Below the pieces are notes generated by a model. It was not told the origin of the DNA and made no database searches. It saw nothing but the letters and a program-made list of their open reading frames with translations. The translations under genes were made by a program, and so were the position numbers. Shown here piece after piece: positions 10,283 through 22,085 of a stretch of 64,000 nucleotides of DNA. Source of the stretch: Eublepharis macularius (taxonomy: Eukaryota > Chordata > Lepidosauria > Squamata > Eublepharidae); NCBI RefSeq assembly GCF_028583425.1, contig NC_072791.1, forward strand, positions 30,449,368 through 30,513,367, given 5' to 3'. Every line of letters starts with the position of its first letter. The stretch's first letter is position 1.

Positions 10283-13200
10283 GGTTGCCCCGAGTCCCAG
10301 TCTCCCTCCGTGGGCATAGTTGCCAAACTAAAGCTGGACACATGGGGGAGACCGACAGTAAAGGCAGGGATCGGGACTCCCGGGGAAAAGAAGAAGCCTG
10401 CCACTCTCCTTATAGACACCGGAGCTTCTCTTAATATACTCCGGCCCACCTTAGTCACAAAGGGCACCCAGACCCCCACTACCATGCAGCTCGCCGGTTT
10501 TGGAGGCGGCATGCAGGAATCCCCGGTCTGGCAGGATATCCCCCTCTCCGTTGGGAACCTGGCCACCCGGATTTCGGCATGCGCAAACCGGGGAGAAGAT
10601 GATGGACTTTTGGGTATGCCGTTCTTCCGAGCCGAGGGACTGACCATTGACTTAGCGAACGGGCTCCTGTGGCGCATCCCGGGAGGCCCAGACTTCGTCA
10701 ATGCAGTCCATCGATGCACAGCCCTTAAGGCCCCCCTTCCTCTCGCCCCCATCACAGGAGACCCCTGGGCTCAGGACTTTCCCGAAGTATGGGTGACAGA
10801 CAAGGCCGAGTGTGGGATAGTGAAGGGCGCCTGCGTCCTGATTGAAGGAAAGGATCCCCCTCCCCAAAGACAGTACAAGTACCCAGCAGAAGCTGAGGCA
10901 GGGATAGCCAAGACTATAGAAGGACTCCTTGAGTGGGACGTCATACTCCCGATGCAGTCCATCTGCAACGCCCCATTGTGGCCAGTTCTGAAAGCAGATG
11001 GAGTGACTTGGAGGATGACGGTCGACTTCCGTGCCCTGAATGCCACCACCCCTCCAGTTGCCCCGGTTGTGGCCAAGTACAATGAGATCCTGACGGCCAT
11101 TGCCGCTGGGTCCCGGTTCTACTCGGTCATAGACCTGGCCAACGCTTTCCACTCCATCCGGTTGCATGAGTCTTGCTGGTACAAGTTCGCGTTCACTTTC
11201 CGCGGCCAGCAATACGCATTCAAACGGACACCCCAGGGATTCCACTCCAGCCCCAGTATTTGTCATGCCCATGTAGTTCAGATGTGGGAACGCCTCCAAC
11301 CCTCCTCGAGGCCCCACGTACTGAGCTACGTGGATGACATTTTAGTCCACGCCCCCACGGAAGAATTAGCCCGCCAAATCACCAGGGAAGTCCTGGAACT
11401 CCTCCGCGAGACTGGGTTCAAGGCTAGCAGGGAAAAGGCCCAATTGGTTCAGACCCGAGGGTCGCACCCCGGACGCCCAGCGAATGGAGGTCATTTCCAA
11501 GCTGCCTGCACCCACCGATGTCCCCTCCCTCAGAGCCCTTCTAGGAACTTTTAACTTTTCCCGAGACTTCATCGAGTCCTTCGCAGATAAAGCTCGCCCC
11601 CTTTATGCTCTCCTCAAGAAGAACACTCCCTGGGAGTGGGGACCGGAGCAACAGACAGCCTTAGCCGAGCTGAAGCGCAGCCTGGCCGCAGCCCCGGCCC
11701 TAGCCCATCCAGATGTCACCCAGCCATTCTTTATCCAGTTAGCAGTATCAGACAAGAGCATAGGAGCCACGCTCACCCAGCAGCAAGCGGGAACCGCTAG
11801 AGTAGTAGCCTATGCCTCTCGCAACCTAACCGCAGTAGAGACCAAGTTTAGCCCATGCGAGAAGACGTGCCTTGCTCTAGTTTGGAGTCTGACCCATTGG
11901 GAATTTATCATAGGAGGTTCACGTACAATAGTTCAAACCACTCACACGCCCCTCAAATATATTCTGTCTGGCAAGATACAAGACGGACAAGTCTCAAACG
12001 CCCGCATAGCACAGTGGACCCTGGCCCTGGTCAACCGCGGAGTAGAATTTAAAAAGGAGACCACTGAGCCACCAGCCCCCTATGGCCTATTAGTGACCGG
12101 GACCGAGCATGAGTGCCCCCTGGACCCGCCACCGCAGGTTGTCTGGCCAGTCACTTGGGGAGTCCCGCTAGAGGAAGCCCGACAGAACGGCTTCACATGC
12201 TGGTTCTGTGACGGCTCCTCCTTTCACGTTGGAGGCTCCCCTCGGACAGGCTACGGCGCCGTGCGAGTGAGCGACGCCCATACTCTCAAAGGTCCAGCCC
12301 GCCCCCATTCCAGCCAAGCGGCTGAGGTGCAAGCGCTTCTGGCAGTGCTCGAGTTTGAGCCCCCAGAAAGCCCACTTGCCATTTACACAGACTCGGATTG
12401 GACGGCCAAAGCCGCCACGGTCTGGCTCCCGGTATGGCAGAATCAGGGGTGGAAAGCTAGCGATGGGAAACCCGTAGCCCACCTACAGCTATGGCAGCAA
12501 GTAGCAGCACTCCTTCAGTCCCGCTCAGGCCCAACGCAGGTGACCCATGTCAAGGGACACCAGAAGACCAACTCAGAGACCGCTTATTGGAATGACCAGG
12601 CAGACCTTGCAGCCAAGGCAGCCGCCACTGAAAATGCTCCCCTACCGGAATCAGCCACCGATTGTCCCCTCCGCCCTGTCACCACCCGGGCACAAGCCCG
12701 CAGCCAAGCTCAGGGAACCGCAGGAACACTAGACCTAGCACAACTGCAGCTATCTGACCCAGAAATAACCGACCTCCTAGCCGCAGGAAGAGATCAGACA
12801 GGGAGACTCATGATCAGAGAAGAGGAAGGCATAGTTTGGGCAGTAGATGCAGCCGGCGAACGCCACTGGGTAGTGCCATTGGAAGTTAGGGCCGACCTAA
12901 TTCAGTTCGTCCACGAGCAGGGACACCGAGGCAAGGACCTGACTCTGGAAAGGGTGAAAGAGGTTGGTTGGTGGCCTGGCATGCGCACCGAAGTAGCGCA
13001 ATGGGTAGACAACTGTCTGTCCTGCGCTATGGTCAATGCAGACCCCACCGGACCTAGAGCTCCCCTCCAGCATCAGAGAATTGACGGACCATGGGCTCGC
13101 ATACAGATTGACTTTATCGGCCCCCTTCCCCCCACTGCTCGCGGCAATCGCTACTGTCTCACTGTCATAGACCCCTTTAGCAAATGGGTCGAAGCGTTTC

Positions 13201-14090
13201 CGTGCAAGCGCAACAATGCAGCCACCACAGCCAAACTACTGTTCAACAATGTCTTTTCAAGATGGGGCATTGTGAAAGTCATGGACTCTGATTTAGGCTC
13301 ACACTTTATCGGAGAAGTCACACAGGAGCTTTGTAAAGCACTGGGCATTCAGCAACGCTTCCACATAGCCGGCCACCCTCAAGCTTCAGGCGCCGTAGAA
13401 AGAACCAACCGGACCCTCAAGGAGGCTCTCCGCAAGATGGTTCGCTCCTCCGGGAGAGACTGGGATGAAAAACTCCCCATAATCCTAATGGCCATTAGAG
13501 GCACTACCGCAGTTCATGGGCTCACACCCCATATGGTGATGACAGGGCGAAGAATGCAGCTCCCGGAAGCCTTCTGGCTAGATACGCAGCTCCCTTCCGA
13601 TATGCAGCCTGTAGTGATTAATGACGCTTGGGTCCAGGACCTGCTCTCATCCATACACGCCGTCCACATGCAAGTGGCCCAGAAGTTGGGCACAGCTCAA
13701 AAAGATATGGACCGCAAATTAGGATGGGTCAGGAACCCCAGGCAGTGGGAGGGAGGACAGCTCGTTCTGTACAGGAAGTTTTCGCAAAAGGCGCACTCAC
13801 TAGCAGCCAAATGGCAAGGCCCAGTCCCCATCACAAAAAGAGTCTCCCCAGCTGTCTATCAGGTAGCCATCCAGAGAAAGACAGGAGGCACTTGGCTAAA
13901 ATACTTTCACGCCTCTCAATTAAAAGAATGGAAAGGGAAGCCGCTCCAGTCCACCCCTCCTGTGTACGACCCTGGGGGAACCGCCACCAGCCCAGCCCCC
14001 CTCTGCCCAGTGATTCGCCAGATATCCCTTCACCCTGGGCCAGAGATACCCTGTGTCCCCTTAGACCAGACCTTTGTAGCTTTAGTATAA
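10283..14090 (+). pseudogene. pol: Retroviral Pol (protease, RT, RNase H, integrase)
   Basis: Enzyme polyprotein for reverse transcription and integration. Domains in order: aspartic protease with IDTGAS near 10413; reverse transcriptase with the YVDDI catalytic motif near 11326; RNase H with FCDGSS near 12205 and HVKGHQ near 12548; integrase with an HHCC zinc-binding segment near 12910-13030 and the DDE core from about 13105 (IDFIGPLPP, then DSDLGSHF, then GHPQASGAVERTNR). It begins in the gag frame directly after the gag amber codon. The region looks almost whole, with about one break. No dUTPase is seen. The integrase core is most like class I (gamma/epsilon-type) elements by eye. Confidence 0.9.
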
Positions 14091-15665
14091 AAGAAACAGT
14101 AGAATATGTAGATGTAAGTGTGAGTGTCAAGAGTTTTTCAATTCTATTCTTTAACTTCATTAGGCGGGCCCCACAGTTGGGACCCTTAGGGAAAGACACG
14201 GCAATCAAAGCCAAATAGGATCACCACCGAAAGTGATTCTTGATTGGATTGTAAGCCGCATGTTCGGGAAAAAATTGCACAGGCAAAAGAGATTTGCTGT
14301 GTGAAAGTGTTTGGAGAGGCTTTAGCCCAAAAGTGAATGCGTTTCCAATATTGGAGACACACCAATAAAGGTGATCTCTGTATTTGAAAACATTTCACCC
14401 GCCGTGCTGGTGAAGATCCCGCATCTACGTAGATTCGGGGTCTCACCTGCCAGACCCACGCTTTCGCATGATGGTCGGCTTTGGCTTTGAGGGCCGTGCC
14501 TCCCCTGGAAAAGGACCCCCAGATAGCCCAACATCCCTCTTTTACTAATGTTCATATTCGTCATGGTGAGTTGCTATACGGCGCCACCATCCAGTACGCT
14601 TTAGTGCAAAGGTAAAAGACCCGCCAGTATTTTGTAAATATGTTACCCCTGGAATGTGTTATTGGGGTGCGTTCGCTACGCACAAGGGGCAGCGTACCTC
14701 ATTTACATAGCCAGAATCCCCCGCGCCAAGATGACCCCCGATTCACCCAGACCCAGTGGCGCCGGCAGATCTCGGCCGCCTCCGCCGCTTTTCGATAAAC
14801 GCCGCCGAGCGCCTTCGGCTCCCTTTCGGCCCTTCCCGCCAGCAGCCGCCCGCCCCACGTAATCTTTTCCCTTGCCCGTACCGTACAAAGGAAAAGAAGG
14901 GGGGGAGACATGTTGAAGTTTTAATGAAGCCCTGCCAGGCCTTCCAAGTGAGGGCAACCCAAAAGTACCCCACACCCGTATGCCTCTTGCTCCGTGTATT
15001 TTTCTTTTGGCTCAGTGCATTTTTCTTTTGCTCAGTGTATTTTTCCTTTTTGCCCGGTGTATCGTTTTTCTCTTAACTAGAAGATGGGGCCTCCCGAGGG
15101 AGTCCCCCCCAAAAATTGGTTGTCCTGCAAACATATGACGAAGGCCTATTTTTGAAAAATTAAAACGAGGGCCCCCGTCTGCAGCAACCCTTATAGTTAA
15201 TGTAAGCCGCTCTCTAGTTTTTTTTCGTTTTAAAACGGCAAGGCCAGGCCGAGCCGGACAGATAGCTCTCAGCCCGCAAAATAAAAATAACCCGCCACCG
15301 AGCAAGGGACACCTGTAGGCCACATAGTCCAGGCACCCAGGGACCCCTGGGGCGAGTTTGCATAATCCCGCCTAACGCACAGCCGACCCTTGCCCGACGC
15401 AAAGACGTTTCCCCTCTGAAATATACACGCCTTAGAAAGAAACCTTCGCACAGGAGTTCCCCAGAGCAACAAGCTGGAAGGCTCGCTTAGTGCTCCGGGA
15501 CTTCTCGTTCGAGCCCCAATCAGTAAGAGTGCTGGCAGAAAAACACCCTTCTTTTTCCCTGCTTTACTTCATTCATTTTGCTGCAATGAACTCAGGGAGC
15601 CTGTACTTATACCCGCAGGTCTCCCCAGGATATTTTCACTACAGAAAGGAAAAGAAGGCCAGGAG
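14091..15665 (+). other. Unexplained 1.6-kb pol-env intergenic region
   Basis: Most simple retroviruses overlap pol and env, yet here about 1.6 kb lies between them. It has no long sense ORF. It contains an AATAAA at about 14363, a CG-rich patch near 14750-14870 and three near-repeats of 'CAGTGTATTTTTC' type at 14993-15062. It could hold the env splice acceptor, an accessory transcript or an older insertion. Confidence 0.55.
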
Positions 15666-18053
15666 ATGAGGCACCTGGCTACTCTGTGTTTGCTCGTGCT
15701 GGCAGGCACCCTAACAGAGGGACGCCCGTCCAAATTAATGCCCTACCCCCACTGGAGATGTATCAATACCCTGGCAGGGAATGAAATGATGGTCTGCAAA
15801 GTTGTACAGCAGAGCAATATGACCACCCCCACGGATCGCACAAACTTCCGCAGTTGCGAAGAGCAGTGGATCCGACCCCCAGAGCTTGTCATTTTATGTG
15901 TGGGAGTAAAGACTCTGTCCCAAGAATTAGTATGTTACTCGCCTACTGACACAGTGTCACCACTTGCTCCGATTCCTTGTATGTTTCTCCCCCGCATCAG
16001 GCCAGCCCCCACCGCAGTCCCGGTGGTAGACAGATATACCACCCCTGCCAACTTCGAAACCTCGCCATTTGTCACTGAGGCTTTCGGACCATACTGTGAA
16101 GTTATCTTAGTGTCGGCCGCAGTATGGAAGGCAGGAGACCCCTTTAGAATGACCATCTTACTAGGCACTACTACCACTGAATCGGCATCAGTCACTATCA
16201 CGCCCCCTTCAGGCGCAGTTCTCTCCTTTGCTATAGAACGCTGGGAGAACCTGACCTGGATTGTAAAAGAGGAAGACCTAGCCAAACATGGCCCACCCGA
16301 TTGGATACTGGTTCAACAGACGCCCGAATGCCAAACCAAGCCCCTAGTAGAGAAATTTCACCGGCTTGGGCTGCTCTTTGTAAATTTGACTCACGAACCA
16401 GGCAATTATTCCCTGCTGATCCGGACCCAGGAGACCCACACCATCCAAATTGACCCTTTGATTGCTAGCAATGAACAATTGAGCCAAGGCGGCACGCATA
16501 TAGTGGGCTCCCATGTTTTGAAGACTGACATTCGAGAGAGAGTTCTAGTCCGCCCGCAAATGTCTTTAAAAGAGATCCGCATAGACTTAGCTGAGCTAAA
16601 TATAACCCAGAGGCTGCCGCAGTGCGCTCCCTATCTGGAGGCCGGTAGCAAGGGTTGGAATGCATGGCTACAACTGTGGATCGATCCCTCCCCCTCTCTC
16701 TCGCGTGCCAGACGAAGCATTGCCGACTGGACTGCTCCTGCAGCCGGAGGCTTAGCAATCATGGATTCGGTCAACATAGAGACTCTCGCTAATAAGTTTG
16801 CCCATGTCACGACTAGCATCTCTGACTTAGGTAAACCGGTGGTGCAGTCCCTAAATTCCATTTCGAATGGGCAACACGAGATCAGCTCCATTTTAGTTAA
16901 CTGGGAGAGTCAAATTGAAAGAGATTTTTCTCTGCTGCTCAAAGGGACACAGTCTTTTGAACGCAACGTGTCAATAGCTATGGCATGTATGCAAGCCCAA
17001 CAATTAAACCAGGCTGTGGCCATGGGGCTAATTCGGCAAGCCACGGATGGGCACTTGCCCCTGGAAATTAAAAGATTGATTATGCCCAAATTGTCACCCA
17101 TTGAACTGGAGCTTGAATCCTGGTGGTCTCTCGTAAATTCCTCATTCTCACCGACCACCCAGGAACTTAAATTATTCTTATTAACGGCCAGTGCGCACGA
17201 GTCATTCCATGTGTATCCAGTCGTGCCTCTGGGACTCCAAGTCAGTGACACCGAAGTCCTCTACGCCCGCCACCCCGACCATTGGGCCCGCTTCACCCCG
17301 ACCGGATGGCAGCTCGTCAGCCTCCAAGGGTGCCAGCATCGAGACCAGACCGGCTTCATTTGCCAGGACCAAGCCTTTGCACCTCATCACCCCTGTGTAG
17401 CCCCGCAAGTCGACGCCCTCAATGAGTGCTCTTTCGAGGTCGTCCAGGAGAACGGCTCCGCTGTGGTCTACATTGGGAAAGGATGTGCCTGCGTGCGAAC
17501 GGCCTGTGATTTTGTGGTCCTGAACTCGTTCCAGCTGAAGCCCGTGATCCCGGGAGTCAATCGCTGCTTTTGCAACCTGTCTTCAGTGGCAGCCTGCGAC
17601 TTCACCTACACGGTACCGGTCTGGACCCAAGAAGAGATCCTGGTGGCACCCTCCATCTATCGACAAGTGAAGCCCATCTCCCTTGGCATCGGTCTGGAGC
17701 TAATCCATGAGCTCCTGACCCACCCCCAGCTCCACCGCACCCTCCAGAGCATCCAGAGGGACGGGGACACTACTGCTTTGGTTGTGTCCCACAACGGAAA
17801 GGAGATTTTGGATCTTGTCCAGCGGATTAAGACCACCGGTGAGCATTCGTGGTGGGAGACCCTCTTCGGCTGGAGCCCCACTGCCACTGGAATTTACAAT
17901 TTGGCTTTGCACCCGATCGTTGTCATTTTGGCCTTTCAAGTTTTGTTGTGTGCCTCACTACTTTATTTGGGCTGTTGGAGCCGCCGACAGCTCCAGCAAC
18001 TCCAACTGTCCTACCGTCTGGACCATTACAATCCAGACCTCCTCTTGCCCTAA
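15666..18053 (+). CDS. env: Retroviral envelope glycoprotein
   Basis: Membrane fusion glycoprotein, 795 residues in one open frame. A hydrophobic signal peptide (LATLCLLVLAGTLTEG) opens it. A furin-type site RARR lies near residue 347, giving a surface subunit of about 345 and a transmembrane subunit of about 450 residues. The latter has helical heptads after the cleavage site (residues about 365-430), a cysteine-rich membrane-proximal part, a membrane span near residues 748-772 (IVVILAFQVLLCASLLYLG) and a short cytoplasmic tail. Neither a CX6CC motif nor a gammaretroviral immunosuppressive segment is seen. A transmembrane subunit longer than the surface subunit is unlike gammaretroviruses and closer to foamy viruses. 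Expression would normally need a spliced mRNA. Confidence 0.88.
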   Translation: MRHLATLCLLVLAGTLTEGRPSKLMPYPHWRCINTLAGNEMMVCKVVQQSNMTTPTDRTNFRSCEEQWIRPPELVILCVGVKTLSQELVCYSPTDTVSPLAPIPCMFLPRIRPAPTAVPVVDRYTTPANFETSPFVTEAFGPYCEVILVSAAVWKAGDPFRMTILLGTTTTESASVTITPPSGAVLSFAIERWENLTWIVKEEDLAKHGPPDWILVQQTPECQTKPLVEKFHRLGLLFVNLTHEPGNYSLLIRTQETHTIQIDPLIASNEQLSQGGTHIVGSHVLKTDIRERVLVRPQMSLKEIRIDLAELNITQRLPQCAPYLEAGSKGWNAWLQLWIDPSPSLSRARRSIADWTAPAAGGLAIMDSVNIETLANKFAHVTTSISDLGKPVVQSLNSISNGQHEISSILVNWESQIERDFSLLLKGTQSFERNVSIAMACMQAQQLNQAVAMGLIRQATDGHLPLEIKRLIMPKLSPIELELESWWSLVNSSFSPTTQELKLFLLTASAHESFHVYPVVPLGLQVSDTEVLYARHPDHWARFTPTGWQLVSLQGCQHRDQTGFICQDQAFAPHHPCVAPQVDALNECSFEVVQENGSAVVYIGKGCACVRTACDFVVLNSFQLKPVIPGVNRCFCNLSSVAACDFTYTVPVWTQEEILVAPSIYRQVKPISLGIGLELIHELLTHPQLHRTLQSIQRDGDTTALVVSHNGKEILDLVQRIKTTGEHSWWETLFGWSPTATGIYNLALHPIVVILAFQVLLCASLLYLGCWSRRQLQQLQLSYRLDHYNPDLLLP

Positions 18054-19402
18054 TGGTTATTCTTGGCGCCCTCCTTTAACCCTTGTTTAGTTGCTTATGT
18101 TGGTATGAACTATGATTATGTTTATTACTATGTGTATGAATCCTGCACCGGCCCCATGGACGCTCTGCTGCCGGACGCCGCTCCGAGGCCCTCTTGTGGA
18201 CTAGGGGGGGACATATTTCTCTGCCTCCCAGCCCACGGCCCTTCTCCAAACGACCGCCAGCAACGCCACCGCCATGAGGACTAGAACTGTGTGCCTGAAG
18301 CCCTTCTCGCCGCCTGCCGACCCTGCCCTGCGGATTGACGCAGACAGCAAGGGGGGGTGGAAGTGTGTTTTGGAACACATGGACTAAGCTTGCTTGTTCT
18401 TGTAAATATGCAACCCAGTCCAGCAGCTGTACTGCGGACTGAGCCGTCTGTGATCTTTGTTGCTCTATTGTTTTATGAATTTCTTTCCATTGCTTTTATG
18501 AATTTTAACTCCCATGAATTTAGCCCCGAACTAGTCCCTCTCTCTATCTATTGCAAGTGCGCCCATGAACTTTATCCCGATGAATTTGATTTTAACCTTT
18601 TGAATTGCCTTCTTAACCCAACTCCCTCCGCCAAGGCAGTTCTAGTCTATGAATTTGATTTTAATCCAGCCATATTGATTTGGTTTTTAATCGCAGAGTT
18701 TATTTTTCTGCCCCCGTGAGCCCTTCCGCCACCTACCCCTCATGAATTGTTTCCACGCACTTGCTTTTATTCTTGCTGCTTTTGACTTCATGAACTATCG
18801 CTTTTAATCACATATATGTATTTATGATTTTAACCATTTATGAATTAGCCCACCCTCAATGAATTATGCCATGCTTGCACATTTCACGTTACCCTGTATG
18901 AATTGCTTTTAATTGTCCCTGCTTTTAATCCTATGTATCTATTTATGATTTTAACTATCCATGAATTGATCCATGTATATTAATTGCTCCTGGTTTTTAG
19001 TGCTTTTAACCCATCATGAATTCCGTATGAATTACCTTCTATCATGAATTAATCAATGTACACAATTATGAATTATTGCTATTTATATGCATGAATTGAT
19101 CATTGCTGCCTATTACTATGAATTACTACTGCTATGAATTATTACTATTTATTCTGACAATTGCACTTAGCACACCCCCTGGTGTGAACCCAGAGACCTG
19201 CAGCCCATTGGCTGATCTAAATTGCACTTATTCGGTTAGGTGGTTCTCCAAACTAAATTTTTGAGTGACGCCTCCTCCCCCTCCCCTTCCCACTCCTTCT
19301 TCGCTCGAAGCTCGACCACCGGACATTGCCGACCACCTCGCCTTTGAAGTCAAGTTCGGAGACCCGCGCGCCTGACGTCCCGGGGTCTCCGAGGGGGGGA
19401 AT
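18054..19402 (+). other. Env-LTR region with dispersed ATGAATT array and polypurine tract
   Basis: 1.35 kb without a convincing ORF. Between about 18474 and 19142 some 20 copies of (T/C)ATGAATT or one-base variants occur at irregular spacing in a T-rich, A-poor context. A purine-rich tract (GAGGGGGGGA, about 19391-19400) directly precedes the 3' LTR and is the expected polypurine primer for plus-strand DNA synthesis. Confidence 0.75.
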
Positions 19403-20792
19403 TGTTGCCAAGTAGGCCCCCTCCCCTGCTTTGAAGCCTGCTATGAACTGTGCTAAAGTTTCCTGCGTTACTGTTTCACTGCTGCACCAAAGATTGCTTT
19501 GCACGTGTGTGTTCTGGTACATGTGTCAGTTTCCTGCCTGCGTGTCAATTACCCTGCTGCTGTAATAGACTGTGTAGTTTACTGACTCCATGTTTGGATA
19601 ACTGCACAAAGGACTCTCTTTCTGGGCAGCCCTGCCCTGACCTGTATCTGGACTTCCCAGTGTGCTTTGGACTGTGTTACAAGTGTGCCCCGTGCCTGCA
19701 TTGCCATCTGCCACGGACCGTGCCTGTTCCCTGCTTTGGACTGTGTTTTAAAGTGTCATTCCCCCTGCCTCCATGGAAGCCTGCCTCATATGGGCCCAAG
19801 CCGCTGCTAGCAGCCGGGCGCCCGCCGGGGAAACCTCCAGCGAGCCTGGCTAGGCGCTCCCTGGTCAGTTCCCGTCTGGAGCCTCCCGCGAGCCGGTCGC
19901 CGAGCTTGCCCTCGCTACCGGGCAGCCTGCTATCCAGCCCCAGCTATGCCCAGCCGGCATCCATGTTCTCAGGCAGCCAGAAGACCCTGGGAAGAAGACT
20001 GCTTTGAGAAGCCATTTCGGCGAAGCGGGCACACCACGTCCGCAGCGAGAGCCCCTCGCCCCGCTCTGCATATCTTAGGAGCCGCCCCGGAGAAGGAACT
20101 AAGTGCCGACCATCCCAAGCACTTAGAGAATGCATCTCAAAGAAACCTCCGCATTCCAAAGCTGATGACATCAGGACAAGCCCTGTCCGCTGGAACATCC
20201 TTTCAGCCCACTTGGATTTCCCCCTCCCTCTTTTGTCCCCTCTTCCTGAGGTGTCACTTATCACAATCTGATTACCAAAGTGGCCCATCCAAGCCATTCA
20301 GTAGCCCATTAGACCCTTTGTTTTAATCTGTGAGAACCACCAAGTACAGCACCAGCCCCAGGGTACGTTTTGGGGTATTTAAGCTGGTCTCTCAGACCAC
20401 TCGGTGCTTAGGCCATTCCTATCCAGACTTCCTTGCTGTCCGTCTGTGGTCCCAGTGCTGGCATTGGGCCACCCTCGCTGCTGTGTCTCTGCTTCGCTCC
20501 AGGATAAGTGAGTATTCCCCCTATCATCGTTGGGAACCAGCTAATGCGAACGTCTCTGTATTTCATACCCTGTATTTCTTAGACCTTGTATGTTCTTTGT
20601 ATGATTGTGCAAGCTAGGCTTACGCTACACTCAATACACGTGTTTGGACCTTACTCCTTGTCTGCCTCTTTTTCACTAGAGTGTCTGGGATCGGGACCTC
20701 CGTAAACATAGGTTATGATCCTCGCTTAATATTAATAGTTACAGACTGCTACAGCTAATTCCCCATTATAATAAAGAGCAGTTCTGGTAACC
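19403..20792 (+). repeat. 3' LTR of the endogenous retrovirus
   Basis: 1390 bp, same length as the 5' LTR and about 99.6 percent identical to it. It starts TGTTGCC and ends GGTAAC plus one base. The near identity dates the insertion as recent. Confidence 0.95.
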
Positions 20793-20905
20793 ATTTTGAT
20801 TTTTCTTCAGCAGACTTTGTTCCTTGAAGTGCTTAATAATTCTTTCTTTAATAGTAGGTTCTACAAGTTTACTGGAACATATGTTAGCCTAACTGCCCTG
20901 TAGTT

Positions 20906-22085
20906 TCACAGAATCACAGAGTTGGAAGGGGCCATACAGACCTTCTATTCAATCCCCTGCCCAATGCAGGATGAGCCTAAAGCATCCCTGTCAAATATTT
21001 ATCTTCTTGAAAACTGCCAGTGAAGGGGAGCGCCCTAGGCAGCTGATTCCACCTTTGAACTACTCTGATTGTGAAAAAGTTTTTCCTAATATCCAGCTGG
21101 TACCTTTCTGCATGTAATTTAAACCCGTTGCTTTGAGTCCTATCCTCTGCTGCCAACTGGAACACCTCCTTGTCCTCCTCCAAATGACAGCCTTTCAAAT
21201 ATTTAAAGAAAGCAATCATATCCCCCCTCAATCTCCTCTTCTCTAAACTAAACATTCCCAAGGCCCTCAGCCTTTCCTCGTAGGGCTAAGTCTCCAGACC
21301 TCTGATCATCCTCGTCGCTCTCTTCTGCACCCTCTCCATTTTGTACACATCCTTTTTGAAGTGAGGCCTCCGGAACCGCACCCAGTACTCCAGGTTTGGC
21401 CTGACCAAGGCAGTATACAGAGGGACTATGACCTCTTGCGATTTTGATGCAATGGCCCTTTAGATACAACCCAAGACTGAGTTTGCCTTTTTGCCACCAC
21501 ATCATACTGACTGCTCATATTTAGTTTACAGTCCACTCTTACCCCAAGAGCTCTTTCACTACTGGGGGATATACTACTGCCCAGAAGTGTATCCCCCATC
21601 TTGTATTTGTGCTTCACGTTTTTGTGGCCCAGATGTAATACTGTGCACTTATCTATGTTGAATGGCATCCTGTTCACAACCACCCACTTCTCCAGAGTAT
21701 TCCGGTCTTGTTGAATTTTAACTCTATCTTCTTGAGTGTTTGCCACTTCTCCCAATTTGGTATCATCAGCAAATTTAATGAGTAGCCCGTTTACCCCTTC
21801 ATCCAGATCATTGATAAAAATATTGAAAAGTACCGGGCCCAAAACTGGCACCCCACTGGACACCATCCTCCAATCTGATGAAATGCTGTTGACCACCATT
21901 CTTTGGGTGTGGTCCTCTAACCAGTTCCCTATCCACCAAACTGTCCTATATTCCAGTCCACAGTCTTCCAGTTTACCCATTAGAATGTTATGGGGAGCCT
22001 TATTAAAAGCTTTATTGAAATCCAGGTAAATCACATCCACAGAGTTCCCACAATCCAGTAAGCTCTTTGGAGCACTTTGTAAAAA
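20906..22085 (-). mobile_element. CR1 LINE, 5'-truncated, antisense
   Basis: Minus-strand reading gives CR1 reverse transcriptase landmarks in order: SVDVIYLDFNKAF (about 22045), GVPVLGPVLFNIFINDL, KFADDTKLG (about 21770), CTVLHLGHKN, RVDCKLNMSSQ, then after damage the C-terminal RRLRGDMIAFFKY and 3' end at about 20906. At least one frameshift lies between 21430 and 21260. Flanking sequence (20860-20905 and 22085-22140) has the look of an older CR1 piece, so this may be a CR1 inside a CR1. Confidence 0.85.

Larger units (their letters stand above)
5307..20792 (+). mobile_element. Endogenous retrovirus with env, near complete (LTR-gag-pol-env-LTR)
   Basis: A 15.5-kb provirus with two 1390-bp LTRs, primer-binding site, gag, pol, env and polypurine tract in canonical order. 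The LTRs differ at only about five positions (about 0.4 percent), so the insertion is very recent, of the order of one to two million years at ordinary vertebrate neutral rates. It looks nearly whole, with about one break in pol. Gag lacks a zinc knuckle and is Gly/Arg-rich at its end, and Env has a long transmembrane subunit; both recall foamy viruses. The gag-pol junction is an in-frame amber codon, as in gamma- and epsilonretroviruses. Placement is therefore unsettled. It lies in the sense orientation within intron 3 of serpin gene B. I could not find matching target-site duplications. Confidence 0.93.
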
